Positions 35,256 to 48,632 of a stretch of 64,000 nucleotides of DNA are shown here, piece after piece. The position numbers and the translations under genes are program-made. Source of the DNA: Lactarius indigo (Eukaryota > Basidiomycota > Agaricomycetes > Russulales > Russulaceae). A model generated the notes under the pieces. It ran no database searches, was not told the origin of the DNA, and was given only the letters and a program-made list of their open reading frames with translations. The stretch is from NCBI GenBank assembly GCA_025766275.1, contig JAFKAC010000003.1:372001-436000 (forward strand), in the 5' to 3' direction. Position 1 is the first letter of the stretch. Every line of letters begins with the position of its first letter.

Positions 35256-37042
35256 ATGCACCATGCAACTTTCTCAGAGGCTCAGCGCGGCGCGTCCCTT
35301 TTGCTTGCCTTCCGCGCACAGCCCAATAGAGCCGTTCTTATCCTCGGTTCGGATCTACTCGCAGCATCTCGTGCTTTCTCCGCACTCGAGGCAGAATTCG
35401 ACGTGATCGTCATGACGCCAGGCGGCCGTGCCTCCGTTTGTGAAGAGCTCGCGTGGCGCGCCGACCGCTCCGAACTCACCATCATCGATTCCAGCGCAGC
35501 GCCTCCGAGCTCCCCCGCGAGCGACTCGCACGACGCCCACACACTAGCCGAGTGCCTTGACGAGCACCTCTCCATCAGCCTCGTTTTTCGTCACGGACAC
35601 CGTGCTCGGCGGGGGTCCCCACGACAACACGCCGTAGTCGCGCCGTCCGCAGAACGGCTCTACGGCGTGTGCCGCGCGCGCCGCGTGCCCGTGAACATTA
35701 CGGACATGCCCGACCTGTGCGATTTCACCCTGCCGTCCGCGCACCGCGTGCCCTGGCACGCCCCTCCAGCTTGCGGTCACGACGAACGGTCAGGGCTGCC
35801 GTATTGGCGCGCGCATCCGGCGCGAACTCGTTGCTCGCATACCGCGTGACGCGGGCGCGGCTGTCGCGCGTCTAGGGGGAGCTGCGTCGCCTGGCACGTG
35901 CGGAACGGTGAGGCGGAGGTAGACGACGAGGGTCACGCGTCCACCCCAAATCGTCCCGTGCCCCAAAGGCGCGTGAGTGAGGAGGAGACGGACACCGAGC
36001 GATCGGTACGGCGCATGCGCTGGGTCGCTCAGATCAGCGAGTACTGGTCGTATTCACACCTCGCGGGCCTCACGCAGGAGGGGATGGAGAATGTTCTCAG
36101 CGGGAACGGACTCGGCGTCCCATCAGATGCACCCGTCGGATCTGAGCCAGGGGCTGGCTCGCGGCACGGACTCGCGGTCGTTCCATCGTCGCCTCGTGGA
36201 AGAATATTCCTCGTTGGCTCGGGTCCGGGTCACCCAGGGCTGCTTACAGTGGCGACTCGTGACATTCTCACGAAGCAGGCAGATCTCGTTCTTTCGGACA
36301 AGCTGGTTCCAGAAGCAGTCCTCGCGATCATACCAAAACAGGTCGAAGTTCAAATTGCTCGCAAGTTTCCTGGAAACGCGGAGGGTGCACAGCAGGAGAT
36401 GATGCAGACAGGCCGTTGAAGCCGTAAGTCGTGGTTTGACTGTCGTGCGGGTACGCTTCCATCGTTTCAAATGGATTGCTAACGCTTTCTGATAGAACGT
36501 AGCTTAAACAGGGCGACCCCACGGTATATGGACGCGTGGGTGAAGAGATACTTTATTTCCGCCAAATGGGCCTGGACGCTGTCGTGGTTCCAGGTGTCAG
36601 TTCTGCGCTTGCTGGACCCCTTTGTGCAGGGATTCCAGTCACGCAACGCGGTGCTGCCGAATCATTTATCGTATGCACAGGAGTCGGGCGTCAAGGTCAA
36701 GATGTTGTACTCCCCTGGCTACGAACGTGCACGCACGCTCGTTGTTCTCATGGGCGTGGCTCGAATTACGCAGCTTCTCGAAACCTTGCAAACGTTGGAT
36801 CCGAATGGTAGACGAAATGGCCCTCCATACCCCGCACACACCCCTATTCGCTATTATCGAAGCGTGCCTCGATGCCGGATCAGCGAGTTATTACTTCGAC
36901 CCTGGCTCACATTGCGAGCGCCCTAGAAAGCAACGGAGCCCAGAGACCTCCCGGTATGATTGTCGTTGGCTGGTCCATATTGTCGTTGTGGGGAAGCGGT
37001 GACATGACTCTCCTCGGACCAAGGTGCTGGACAAGAAGATAG
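35256..37042 (+). CDS. MET1: uroporphyrinogen-III C-methyltransferase, MET1 type (siroheme synthesis)
   Basis: SAM-dependent enzyme that methylates uroporphyrinogen III to precorrin-2 for siroheme, the cofactor of sulfite reductase. An N-terminal dinucleotide-binding-like domain (RAVLILGSDLLAASRAF, then RRVPVNITDMPDLCDFTLPS) precedes the tetrapyrrole methylase domain. Methylase motifs are FLVGSGPGHPGLLT near 36210, LKQGDPTVYGR near 36515 and VVPGVSSALAGPLCAGIP near 36590. The C-terminus reads MIVVGWSILSLWGSGDMTLL. There is one intron after VVR. About ten extra bases break the frame, each fitting two alleles. Examples are 35588-35589 (TTTC), 35753-35754 (CCCT), 35879-35880 (GGAG), 35908-35909 (CGGT), 36407-36408 (CAGA), 36715-36716 (CCCT), 36848-36849 (ATTC) and 36861-36862 (GAAG). 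Near 35625-35640 the frame moves by two and is less certain. Confidence 0.87.
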
Positions 37043-37320
37043 GTCGAGGGTTGTGCGATGGATGAGTGGAAAATCTTGGAGAGTAGTTGAGGGATTTAAT
37101 GGGGATTGGGAGGGCATGTAGCACGCGTCTATGTTTCCTAATTCTGATATTTCTCCGTGGTCAATCAAGCGCGGGGGTCGGAGGGACAGCACCGAGACCC
37201 GGAGTTTTCCGAGAAGAAAACAACCCACCATACTCCCCGACGCGCCCGTCTCTATCTCTCCTCCCCAGCCCCCACCGTTCGTCGTCGCTGCTGTTGCTCC
37301 CAACTCTCCTTCAGCCAGCC

Positions 37321-37787
37321 ATGCGCACACAAGTCGTTTCCACTCTCCTTCGTTCCCGCCCCGTTCTCGCATCCCGCGTGGCCCCCAGACTTGCCCGCTC
37401 ATCGTCAAGTGCACATCACCAAGAGACGTTCGAGTCGTTCACGGACCGCTATGTCAGCTTTTTCCAATCGGCGGAGGACCTTTTCGAGGTGCAGCGCGGG
37501 TTGAACAACTGCTTTGCGCATGATCTCGTGCCTGCCCCCGCCGTCGTCGAGTCGGCACTCCGTGCCTCGCGCCGCGTGAACGACTACGCTACTGCCGTTA
37601 GAATCTTCGAGGGCATCAAGGAGAAGGTGGAGAACAAGGCTCAATACCAGGCGTATTTGGATGAACTCAAGCCGGTTCGGGAAGAGCTGGGTGCGTCTTA
37701 TTTATCTTGTGTCGTGTGGGCTTCTCGTTGATGTTCCCTTTTTCGGCTCCAGGCATAGACACAAAAGAAGAATTGTTCTCTTCGTAG
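37321..37787 (+). CDS. COX6: cytochrome c oxidase subunit 6 (mammalian COX5A family)
   Basis: Nuclear-encoded matrix-side subunit of respiratory complex IV. The first roughly 40 residues, rich in Arg, Ser and Val and lacking acidic residues (start MRTQVVSTLLRSRPVLASRV), look like a mitochondrial presequence. The mature part follows: ETFESFTDRYVSFFQSAEDL, EVQRGLNNCFAHDLVPAP, SALRASRRVNDYATAVRI, and VREELG. One intron (37691-37752) precedes the last short exon GIDTKEELFSS, with TAG at 37785-37787. The length of about 135 residues is normal for the family. The frame is clean. Confidence 0.92.
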
Positions 37788-39100
37788 ACCTCGTACACTA
37801 TCTTCCCTCTAAGTGAGTTTTCTCTCGTATGCTCTTAAGTATCCGTTGACGTCCTTTCTTAGAGTGTGTTGGCAGCATGATAGCATACTTGTTGTCTCCC
37901 CGCTGTGCAATGCAAACATTTTTATTAACCTTTGTTTACCGTTCCTCATCAGCATGTTCTACCAGGGACCATAATTCTTGCCCAATAAAGTTCGATGCCA
38001 GACATGTCCCTCGCAGTTTCACGTCCTGCCAGATGAGTGTTTATAGCAGTTTTCAGAACGATGGACACTAGACGAAACTTTTTTTGGCGAGCGGGGATTC
38101 CCAGTCTGAGACTTGTCATGTCCTTTTTTTAGTAGATAAAAAAATAAAAAGAAATGATAAGGAACCCTTGCGATTACCGTAAAACAAAATAGGACTTATT
38201 CATTTTCGCCATATCTCAGTATAACCAGTTATCTTCTTCCGACTTTCTCCGCTGTGAAATCGTTCGCTCACTCTGATTGAGATCTAATCCGCAAAGCAGT
38301 TCTCCAATCACACCTTCAAAGCTTCATTGCATAGCTACTATGGCTGCACAAGGCATGGAGCACTGGCAAATGTCCTTGAACATGACTTTTAACCAATAAA
38401 TTCCTGATAGTGACCCACAACTCCAGCCCTGGTCCCTCATCACCGCAAAACGCAGGAAGAAGGTGCGGCAATTCCTTCTTTTGTGTACCAATTCTCGGTC
38501 AAGAACCGTTCCTTTGACAGCGCTCGAATCACCGAATCGCAGGGGAGCACATCCCAGTTACTACGCATCGAGGTGACTGGTATGTACCCAAATACCTAAC
38601 TCATCGATGCCTCGATAAGTATTCAATCGCTTTGTTAGTCCTTCGAGCGCACAGCGTTCCCCGTATCAAGGTCTTTTTGGTCGGAAGAGGCGGTTCTTTG
38701 TCGATATAGTCAATGATGCGACAGTGATGAAGACGAAAAGCGTTCAGATCGATGGACGGACCTGCGCAGTGGGGCCAGACCCTTGGTGCCTTGTAGGACT
38801 TTCCTTCTTCCTTTTCGATTAAATTTTTCGCTAAACATCTCCTCAGTTCTGCACAGCGGTCATCGCATCTTATACTCCAGTCTATATGCGAAGCGATCGA
38901 CATCCTCCAATATCCTTATCGGATCGCGTACGATACCGATACCCGTAGGTGTCCCAAAATGGTTCGTCTTTAGTTTATATTTTCGATTCGTTCGACTAAC
39001 CTAAACGTCTCGCGTCCAGAGGTCGCGTTCGTTCTCAGGTAATGACAGGTGGGGAGGCCGGACAAGTCGACGGAGCCTGTCACGCTCTACTTAACGATTA
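37788..39100. other. 1.3 kb between Cox6 and the NACHT-WD40 gene; possible upstream exons
   Basis: Mostly no recognisable coding sequence. Around 38480-38580 one frame reads FSVKNRSFDSARITESQGS followed by a GTATGT donor. This resembles part of the C2-like N-terminal region found in some mushroom NACHT-WD40 proteins, so extra 5' exons of the downstream gene may lie here. Confidence 0.35.
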
Positions 39101-42100
39101 ATGTATTACCGAACACTGCTACCCTCTCCTGTCATTCTCAACAAGCCCTCCCGAAATACCGACCAAAGGGGACGACCTTCCGCTGAAGAAACTGCTAAGC
39201 TCTCCATACTCCCAGACACCGGAGGACTCGCTCATTCCTCCGCTCCCGATCCTCTTTTGCCCACATCAGATCCCCTTCCCATCGAGACTGACACTCCTAT
39301 GGCCCATAGGCCAGGCTGAGACGTCGCCTACTGAGAAGGCCCTGACTGCTCTCCGTCTCGCCGACGAAGCTAAGAAGCCGATCGACCGAAAGAATAAATG
39401 GAAAGAGGTCGTCAGTAGAATCAAGTGGGTGATGGACGCCGTGAGCCCGATTGCAGAAGTGCGCGCAATTTCCGCCTCTCCTCGACCGAGCTGACTTTCG
39501 CTCTTAGCTCCACCCATTTGCAAAGATGGCATATAGCTTGGTTTCGGTCATTCCCGAGGTACATTTGTTCGCGTCACTGTCAGAAGGAATCACTTATTTC
39601 GTGTTTATTCGGGTGCTAGACATTGCTAGGACAGTATGAACGCGATGACTAACGTTCTAGCCCTTGTTGGTGCCATGCACGACGCGTTTGATTTCGCGCA
39701 CCACGAAGACACCCTGAAATCCACCAAGCCCGACTCCAAGCAGGCCGAGATCCTTACTCTCATGCTCCGCGATGTCTGTAGTTGCGGTGACTTTATCCAA
39801 TCGTATATAAAGGACTCACAATTCTGTATGCTGTCTTCATCCTCTTCATTGGCTAGTATAAACTCGTAATTTTTAGGGAAGCGGACCGTTCAAGAATATG
39901 GGCGGAGGTGTTGCCAACGATATTGAGGAGTTGTCCACCGCCCTTGTCGAACATCGAAAGGCTTTCGTGGACCATGCTACCATCACCACGGCGATAACTG
40001 CGTTCCAAATTCTGGACGGCGTAGGAATACTCTCAGGCCAAGGATAGACTGGATGTCCACTCAGCTCAAGTGGGTATCGAGCCAATTATCAGACGCCAGT
40101 ACGTAGCCCTGATGACGCGTGGGTCGTGGGGTAATCGAACTAATTATCGTCATAGAATTAGATGCAGGAAATCAGAGAAATTCCACATGGGAAAGGCTTC
40201 GCGCTTCAAACCTGAGAAGGCCTGTCTTCCGGGAACAGCGCATGGCCTTCTGGACTTCATTGTTAATTGGGTGGACTGACCCAGACTCCGAGCGTACTCT
40301 TGTTCTTTTCGGGCAGGCAGGCATGGGGAAGTCATCGATTGCGCATGAGATCGCACGTCGCTTTGATAAAATGCACCGTCTTACGTCATCCTATATCTTT
40401 TTGCGGAAGGAGCAATCCGAAGGCGAGGCTTACCACCTCTTTACAACTCTTGCCCGCGATCTCTCCGACCGTTATCCATCGTTCAAAGTGCAGCACTCGG
40501 AAAGTCCATTAAAGACAACTCCTCTCTTGGACTCCGCACTCGTGACTATCCCACGCTTTTCGAATCCCTCATCCTAGAACCGCTCAAGGATCTGCACATC
40601 GTCGGTCCCATTCTCGTTGTAATCGATGCCTTGGACGAGAGCGGGGGATGCGACTAGCCGAAACGGATTACATAACTTTCTTGCTAAAAACCTCTCTAGG
40701 CTGCCGCCGAACTTTCGTGTGCTTATCACCTCGCGGCCGGAGGATAGGCATCCAGTCCGCGTTCGATGGGGTACCGGAAACTAAGATCAAATATATGAAC
40801 GACTCTCAGCTATCAGCTCGAACGGATGACGACATACTCACCTTCCTTCGGAGCTTACTCCCTTCGGGTGAGTTCGAAAAGCATGGCGTTCGACTTGGCG
40901 AAGAAGGCAGAAGGATTGTTTCAGTGGGCGGCGGTAGCCGGTAGATTCATCCTCGATCCTCCTGAATGCTTCGGGTTCAGCATGAAAAGGTGCATAAACC
41001 ACCTTTTGGAATCCCACTAGGGATCGTGATAGACAAGATCCGTTGGACGACTTATACATAGAAGTCCTCAAAGGATACTTCACAGCACCCAGAAACGCGG
41101 CTTCTATTCGCACCATTGTGGGACAACTCATCACTTCAATCGAACCCCTCACTATTCGCTCCCTCATCACTCTGCGACAACACGCCACCTACGACGACGA
41201 TGGCGACGACAGCGGTGCCGTTGTCAAATTGCTTCGTCGCCTCGGCTCATTGCTAAGTAACGTCAGTTCAACTGATCAAAGCCTTCCCGTCATCCCTCTT
41301 CCATACATCATTCCGCGATTTTCTCACAAACAAAGAGAAGAGCGGCGATTTTTGTGTTAGCATTCAGGATGCTCACCGTCAGTTGGCCCATTCTTGTCTC
41401 GCTCTACTGCTCAAAGATCTCAAATTCAACATCTGCAATCTCGAATCATCATATCTTGCCAACGAAGACGTTGAAGACCTTAACTCCCGTGTCGGTGAAC
41501 ACATCCCACCTGCACTCTTGTATGCCTGTCGTTTCTGGGACGACCATTTGGAACCTATTGATTTCGAAACCGATTTGTTCGGAAAACTTCGAACTTTTTT
41601 TGAGAAGAAACTTCTCTTTTGGTTGGAAGCCCTTAGCTTGACAAGCGATATGAGACTTGCTTCGGTAGCATGCTCAGCTCTGAATGTGTGGTTAGTCCTC
41701 TGGCCAAGATGTGAGTATAATTATTGATTCGATAAGGAAGGCAAACAACTAATAGCTACGATCGCAGGTTTCTCAGACAGAGCTGGAGAAATTCAGGTCG
41801 TTCGTTAATGATACCTCTGCGTTTATACGATATTTCGGGGGGGCTATAGGCAAAGAGTGCTCCACATGTCTATCTTTCAGCTTTACCATTTGCGCCGACT
41901 GGTTCTCTCGTCTCCGCACATTACTCCAGCACATTTCCTCGGATCTTACGCGTGGAACGTGGGACGATTGTCTCAGGTGGCCATCATCAGAACTAGTGAT
42001 TTCAGCCGCTGGGGGCACAATCAATTCCGTTGCGTTCTCACCAGATGGCCAGCGCATCGTCTCAGGCTCGGACGATCGGAACAATTCGTGTGTGGAACGC

Positions 42101-44028
42101 CACCACGGGAGAGACAGAGGCCGGCCCATTTAGCTGGACACACGTATTCGGTCACTGTCTGTGGGATTCTCGCCAGATGGCCAGCGCATTGTCTCAAGGC
42201 TCGGACGATCGGAACAATTCGTGTGTGGAGTGCCACGACAGGAGAGACGGAGGCCGGCCCATTTACTGGACACACGGATTGGGTCAGGTCTGTGGGATTC
42301 TCGCCAGATGGCCAGCGCATCGTCTCAGGCTCGGACGATCGAACAATTCGTGTGTGGAACGCTACGACAGGAGAGACGGAGGCCGGCCCATTTACTGGAC
42401 ACACGTCTTCGGTCACGTCTGTGGGATTCTCGCCAGATGGCCAGCGCATCGTCTCAAGCTCTTACGATCGGAACAATTCGTGTGTGGAGTGCCACGAACA
42501 GGAGAGACGGAGGCCGGCCCATTTACTTGGACACACGTATTCGGGTCAGGTCTGTGGGATTCTCGCCAGATGGCCAGCGCATCGTCTCAAGCTCTTACGA
42601 TCGAACAATTCGTGTGTGGAGTGCCACGACAGGAGAGACGGAGGCCGGCCCATTTACTGGACACACGGATTCGGTCAGGTCTGTGGGATTCTCGCCAGAT
42701 GGCCAGCGCATCGTCTCAAGGCTCGGACGATCGGAACAATTCGTGTGTGGAACGCTACGACAGGGAGAGACGGAGGCCGGCCCAATTGATTGGACACACG
42801 TAATTGGGTCAGGTCTGTGGGATTCTCGCCAGATGGCCAGCGCATCGTCTCAGGCTCTTCCGATCGGAACAATTCGTGTGTGGAGTGCCACGACAGGGAG
42901 AGACGGAGGCCGGCCCAATTGCTGGACACACGTATTCGGTCAGGTCTGTGGGATTCTCGCCAGATGGCCAGCGCATCGTCTCAGGCTCGTACGATCGAAC
43001 AATTCGTGTGTGGAGTGCCACGAACAGGAGAGACGGAGGCCGGCCCATTTACTGGACACACGAATTGGGTCATGTCTGTGGGATTCTCGCCAGATGGCCA
43101 GCGCATCGTCTCAAGCTCGGACGATGGAACAATTCGTGTGTGGAGTGCCACGACGGGAGAGACGGAGGCCGGCCCATTTATTGGACACACGTCTTTGGTC
43201 AGGTCTGTGGGATTCTCGCCAGATGGCCAGCGCATCGTCTCAGGCTCTTCCGATCGAACAATTCGTGTGTGGAGTGCCACAACAGGAGAGACGGAGGCCG
43301 ACCCATTTACTGGACACACGGATTCGGTCACGTCTGTGAGATTCTCGCCAGATGGCCAGCGCATCGTCTCAGGCTCTTCCGATCGAACAATTCGTGTGTG
43401 GAGTGCCACGACGGGAGAGACGGAGGCCGGCCCATTTATTGGACACACGGATTCGGTCAGGTCTGTGGGATTCTCGCCCGATGGCCAGCACATCGTCTCA
43501 GGCTCGGACGATGGAACAATTCGTGTGTGGAACGCTACGACGGGAGAGACGGAGGCTGGCCCATTTGCTGGACACACGCATTCGGTCATGTCTGTGGGAT
43601 TCTCGCCAGATGGCCAGCGCATCGTCTCAGGCTCTTCCGATCGAACAATTCGTGTGTGGAGTGCCACGACGGGAGAGACAGAGGCTGGCCCATTTGCTGG
43701 ACACACGCATTGGATCGGGTCTGTGGGATTCTCACCAGATGGACAGCGCATCGTCTCATCGGGAGGAGACACATCAATTCGTATGTTGAATCTTACGACA
43801 GGAAAAAGGGAAGCTACCGGACCAGTCGACTTCACTGACTACTCCGCGATCAACGATGAGGGATGGATATGTGGTAGTGGAGGCGAACTTTTAATGTGGA
43901 TCCCGCCAGTACACAGGGCAGGTCTTCATCGCCCAAGTAACATCTGGGTTGCTAGCGAATACGAAACCCGCATCGATCTCTCTACTTTCGTTCATGGACA
44001 CAGTTGGGCTACTTGTATTGGTAACTAA
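39101..44028 (+). CDS. NACHT-type NTPase with fourteen WD40 repeats (NWD protein)
   Basis: Signal-transducing ATPase of the STAND class, a family linked in fungi to non-self recognition. The N-terminal region, about 39101-40100, includes AMHDAFDFAHHEDTLKS. The NACHT domain has the P-loop LFGQAGMGKSSIAHEIARRF near 40310, VVIDALDESG near 40630 and LITSRPE near 40730. A helical region follows to 41960, and then WD40 repeats run from about 42020 to 43800. The C-terminal cap EGWICGSGGELLMWIPP and FVHGHSWATCIGN ends at TAA 44026-44028. About thirty extra bases break the frame; each resolved one fits an allele pair. Examples are 39649-39650 (GACT), 39891-39892, 40032-40033, 40043-40044, 40087-40088 context excluded, 40487-40488 and 40492-40493, plus seventeen in the repeats. 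The true start may be upstream. Confidence 0.82.
42026..43849 (+). repeat. array of fourteen WD40 repeats, 129-base unit
   Basis: Each unit encodes 43 residues of the form GHTxSVxSVGFSPDGQRIVS, GSxDRTIRVWxATTGETEAG. The serine codon of SVxF recurs at 42026, 42158, 42289, 42418, 42551, 42680, 42814, 42945, 43075, 43204, 43333, 43462, 43591 and 43720. From 43075 on the spacing is exactly 129. Before that it is 129 plus the number of two-base allele pairs seen in each unit. Units are almost identical, which indicates recent expansion or continual homogenisation. Confidence 0.9.
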
Positions 44029-44489
44029 ATAGAAGCACTACAATAATCAGCAGTCTTATTTTGAGGCTTTAAGTGTAGTGTAATCATCTCGCGGGAGCGA
44101 CTCGGACTGGAAGTTTTCACGTCACGTGGTGAGAGTGTAGATGGTTGTTTGGCAACTCGCACAGCCGCGCCTGGTTGCCCCGACTCTAACTTAAATGTGT
44201 CGTATAATAACCTAACACACCCAGCCGTTAGCACTGCTCCTCTTTGACAGAATGGTCGGGAATTTATACTTCTCGTTTACCCCTAGGGGCAGTTCATTTC
44301 TGTCTGTGCTGAAAAGGACCCGCAAAATCGTAAACAAGATCGTCAAACCACATCCTGTATGCATCCCTATTTTTTCTAGATAAAGGGCTACTTCACCGAC
44401 GTGCGCCCAGTCTTTCGAGTTCCCTCGTTCCACATGCCCCCAGCGTGCCCGTGCGTATACCTCATTTGCACCTCCTATCGAATCTGATC
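44029..44489. other. intergenic, 0.5 kb
   Basis: This lies downstream of the NACHT-WD40 gene. No feature was recognised. Confidence 0.45.
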
Positions 44490-45744
44490 ATGGACACGAT
44501 AGCCGCAATTCACTCGATAAAGAATCTTCCTCAGCTATCGAATACTGGCTGGGATGCTTCCTACGTGTTGACCGTTGGGCGCGATAATCCGGATGCCAAT
44601 TATAATTTACCTTCCGTGCTCAGCCCAGTACGAGCGTGTTTCATCCATATAGCGGTGCGTCAGCTGATCGACCTACCCACGACAGTGCAACCAGCATATA
44701 CCCGATCGTATCCGTCGAGTAAGCTCCTGTTTTCTCTCCTTCCGGTATTGTTTGTTTGATTTCGGTGCTCCTTTAGCATCAAGGTACGACCAGACTACCG
44801 GGCAGGACCTCTGTTCTGAGGCGAACCAAGGGAACCATACACTCGCCCTCCCTCAATCGTGACGGGAATCCTACGGACTTTTTGACACCCTCTTTGGCAG
44901 AATATCGTCCTTTAATCGCGACTGTCGCCCACTCTGAGCCATACCAATCGAGGCACTCGCCGCTCACCCCCATTCCAGAGCAAGCGGATTCTCCGGATCT
45001 AGCCGGCAAGATACTTCTTTCATGCGACAGTACCAATAGTCTAGCGCTCAGCTCGGCCAATAGTGCTATTCATTTCGTTGATGAGGCATCTGGGGCTGTT
45101 ATCTCACGCGTACAACGAGCCTCTGGATCCCGTATCTCGGCCGAGCAGTTCGTTCTTGAGCCCTCCAGCCTTAGATCGTCCATGTCATTACATATTGGTA
45201 GCCCTCCGAGCTTGTGCCGCCACTGACATCGACGCACATATCGAGTCGCTACCTTCGTTTGTTCTTACCCTCCCCACGCCGGTGTCCCCGCCATTGCCTA
45301 TCTTCTCTCCCGAGACGCTCTTTATGACGGAGAAATCTCTCAACTGCTGTCGAGACTGTTGCTGATTGCGCATCATCACTCCCGCAATGCGATCACGTGC
45401 CAAGCGGTAAGTCGTGTCGCGTCTGCGAGATGCAAATGCTCGGACGTCGTGTCTGGTTTCAAAATGCGGATGGCACCGGTACTTCGTCTCTCTCAGGTGT
45501 TGGATTGGGGCTTGCTGAGTGCTGTAACGAGGGTGGTTATGTTCAAGATGACGAAGACGACGACGACGACATTGAAGATCCTGGGCTACTGGCAATTGAG
45601 GCTCCGCCTCAGGGAATCTCCGGACTCGCCCTTCTAAGCCAAAGAGTCAAAGTGATTCTCCGCAAAGTGCGCTCAGGCCTCGGACTACTGTTTCCGTCTT
45701 TATCAACGTTACCTCTGGACAACACACCTCGCAAGCCCGCATGA
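44490..45744 (+). CDS. hypothetical multi-exon protein
   Basis: I do not recognise this gene. Several compatible open segments lie in a row on the plus strand. From 44490 comes MDTIAAIHSIKNLPQLSNTG. About 44860-45190 reads YRPLIATVAHSEPYQSRHSP and ILLSCDSTNSLALSS. About 45250-45400 includes SPETLFMTEKSL and then LLLIAHHHSRNAITCQA before a GTAAGT donor. About 45430-45744 has an acidic run DDEDDDDDIED and ends NTPRKPA. Frame changes between segments could be introns or allele-pair insertions. The HHHSRNAITCQA segment looks like real coding sequence. No catalytic or binding motif is visible. Boundaries are approximate. Confidence 0.35.
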
Positions 45745-46652
45745 CGTTCTTACTGCCCAGAGAGACGATCGTACCCGTTTACCTGCCCTTTTTTACACTT
45801 AATATAGATTTGCATCAACCAAGTCCCTGACTTGCGCGAAGCACCAGTTTCAATCCTATTTTTCGCAAATCTACGAATAATTGGCGATGGAAGCTCCGTT
45901 TATGGATTCTTCCGCTCATGGAAGTTGCGTCGCAAGGAAGTCAAAGGAAACGCTTTGTTCGTAAGTCAGACACAAAATGTTGAGTGGTCTTCTTGATCTG
46001 GGACCCCGAACGAGATCAGTATCATTGTGGCGCGTGACTTTCGGAATTAAGCGAATACGGTGTTTTCTGTGTCACTAGACTCCACTAGACCCAAACATTA
46101 TGCTTCCGGTAGCTATTCTGCGCCGGTTACTCGTACACGCGTGTGACCACTTTGCGACTCATCGGCCTCATCTGCGGGCTTCTCGCACGCAATGGAAGAT
46201 TGTTAGCCGAGCTAGTTCAGCCCGAAATACTTGTCTTGGCGGATGTTCGGTCTACCAGAGCTAACTTGGGTTGTCACGAGTGGCATGGACGTCGGCATGA
46301 AAGTGGCCTAAACCTGTCGCCTACAGGTGGAGCTCTGGTCTTCTGCCGGCGTCTGATGTCGGCACATCTCGAAGAAGTGATAGTGTAACGCAATAATTGC
46401 ACACCGTTCCCGCAGTCACAGAGAGTGTCGGCCTGAGCTTGGAGCAAATGGCAGTCAGTTTTATGAATTTCGCGAAGATGATGTAGTGCGGCCGAGGGCA
46501 CGTGTCCACCTCTCACGAGGCCGGGCTTCTATGGGCATGTCTTGGGGTATTGATCGATGCTGGGACTCGAATCTGGGTTTTGAGTCTTCTAGTGATATAA
46601 GATGGCATCCATAACTGTCGAGTTTTTTTTTTTTACCGCACCTTCATCCAAC
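45745..46652. other. intergenic, 0.9 kb, promoter side of glucanase 1
   Basis: No coding sequence is supported. A run of twelve T at 46623-46634 lies just upstream of the glucanase start codon; such pyrimidine tracts are common in fungal promoters and leaders. Confidence 0.45.
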
Positions 46653-48273
<1,621 letters not shown>

Positions 48274-48632
48274 TTGCATAGTGTACCGCGTAGTATAAAA
48301 CCTTGTAGAAGTCTTTTTTTCTGACTCGGAATAATGTATACCCTGGTCTTGCCCTCCGAGCTGGCCGTGATGTGCTCCTAGGAAGGACTTAGTTGCGTGT
48401 TATTTCCGATGCTCCTTTCTTTCCGTGCGAAAGTTCTTACCTGCACAGCTATACGAGGCGGTGAAGGCTCTCCATTCTCTCTCACTCACGACATCCTTGC
48501 CTCCGTTCTTGCCTCCATTCCGCTATGATTCGCGGTCACGTGACGAGGCAATAACACCCCGAAGCCCCTGATATCGCGCGAGGTACATAAACCCACCCGT
48601 CTCCCCAGGCATGGAGAAAGCATCTTTGAATC
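48274..48632. other. intergenic, 0.36 kb
   Basis: 3' flank of glucanase 1. No feature was recognised. Confidence 0.45.

Noticed and set aside
45445..45475. VWFQN as helix 3 of a homeodomain
   Set aside because: No other homeodomain residues are present around it, and the bases lie next to a good splice donor, so the match is probably chance.
46560..46620. tRNA-like stretch with a B-box-like sequence (reverse strand)
   Set aside because: Only part of an acceptor stem can be paired, the element is too short, and there is no clear anticodon arm.
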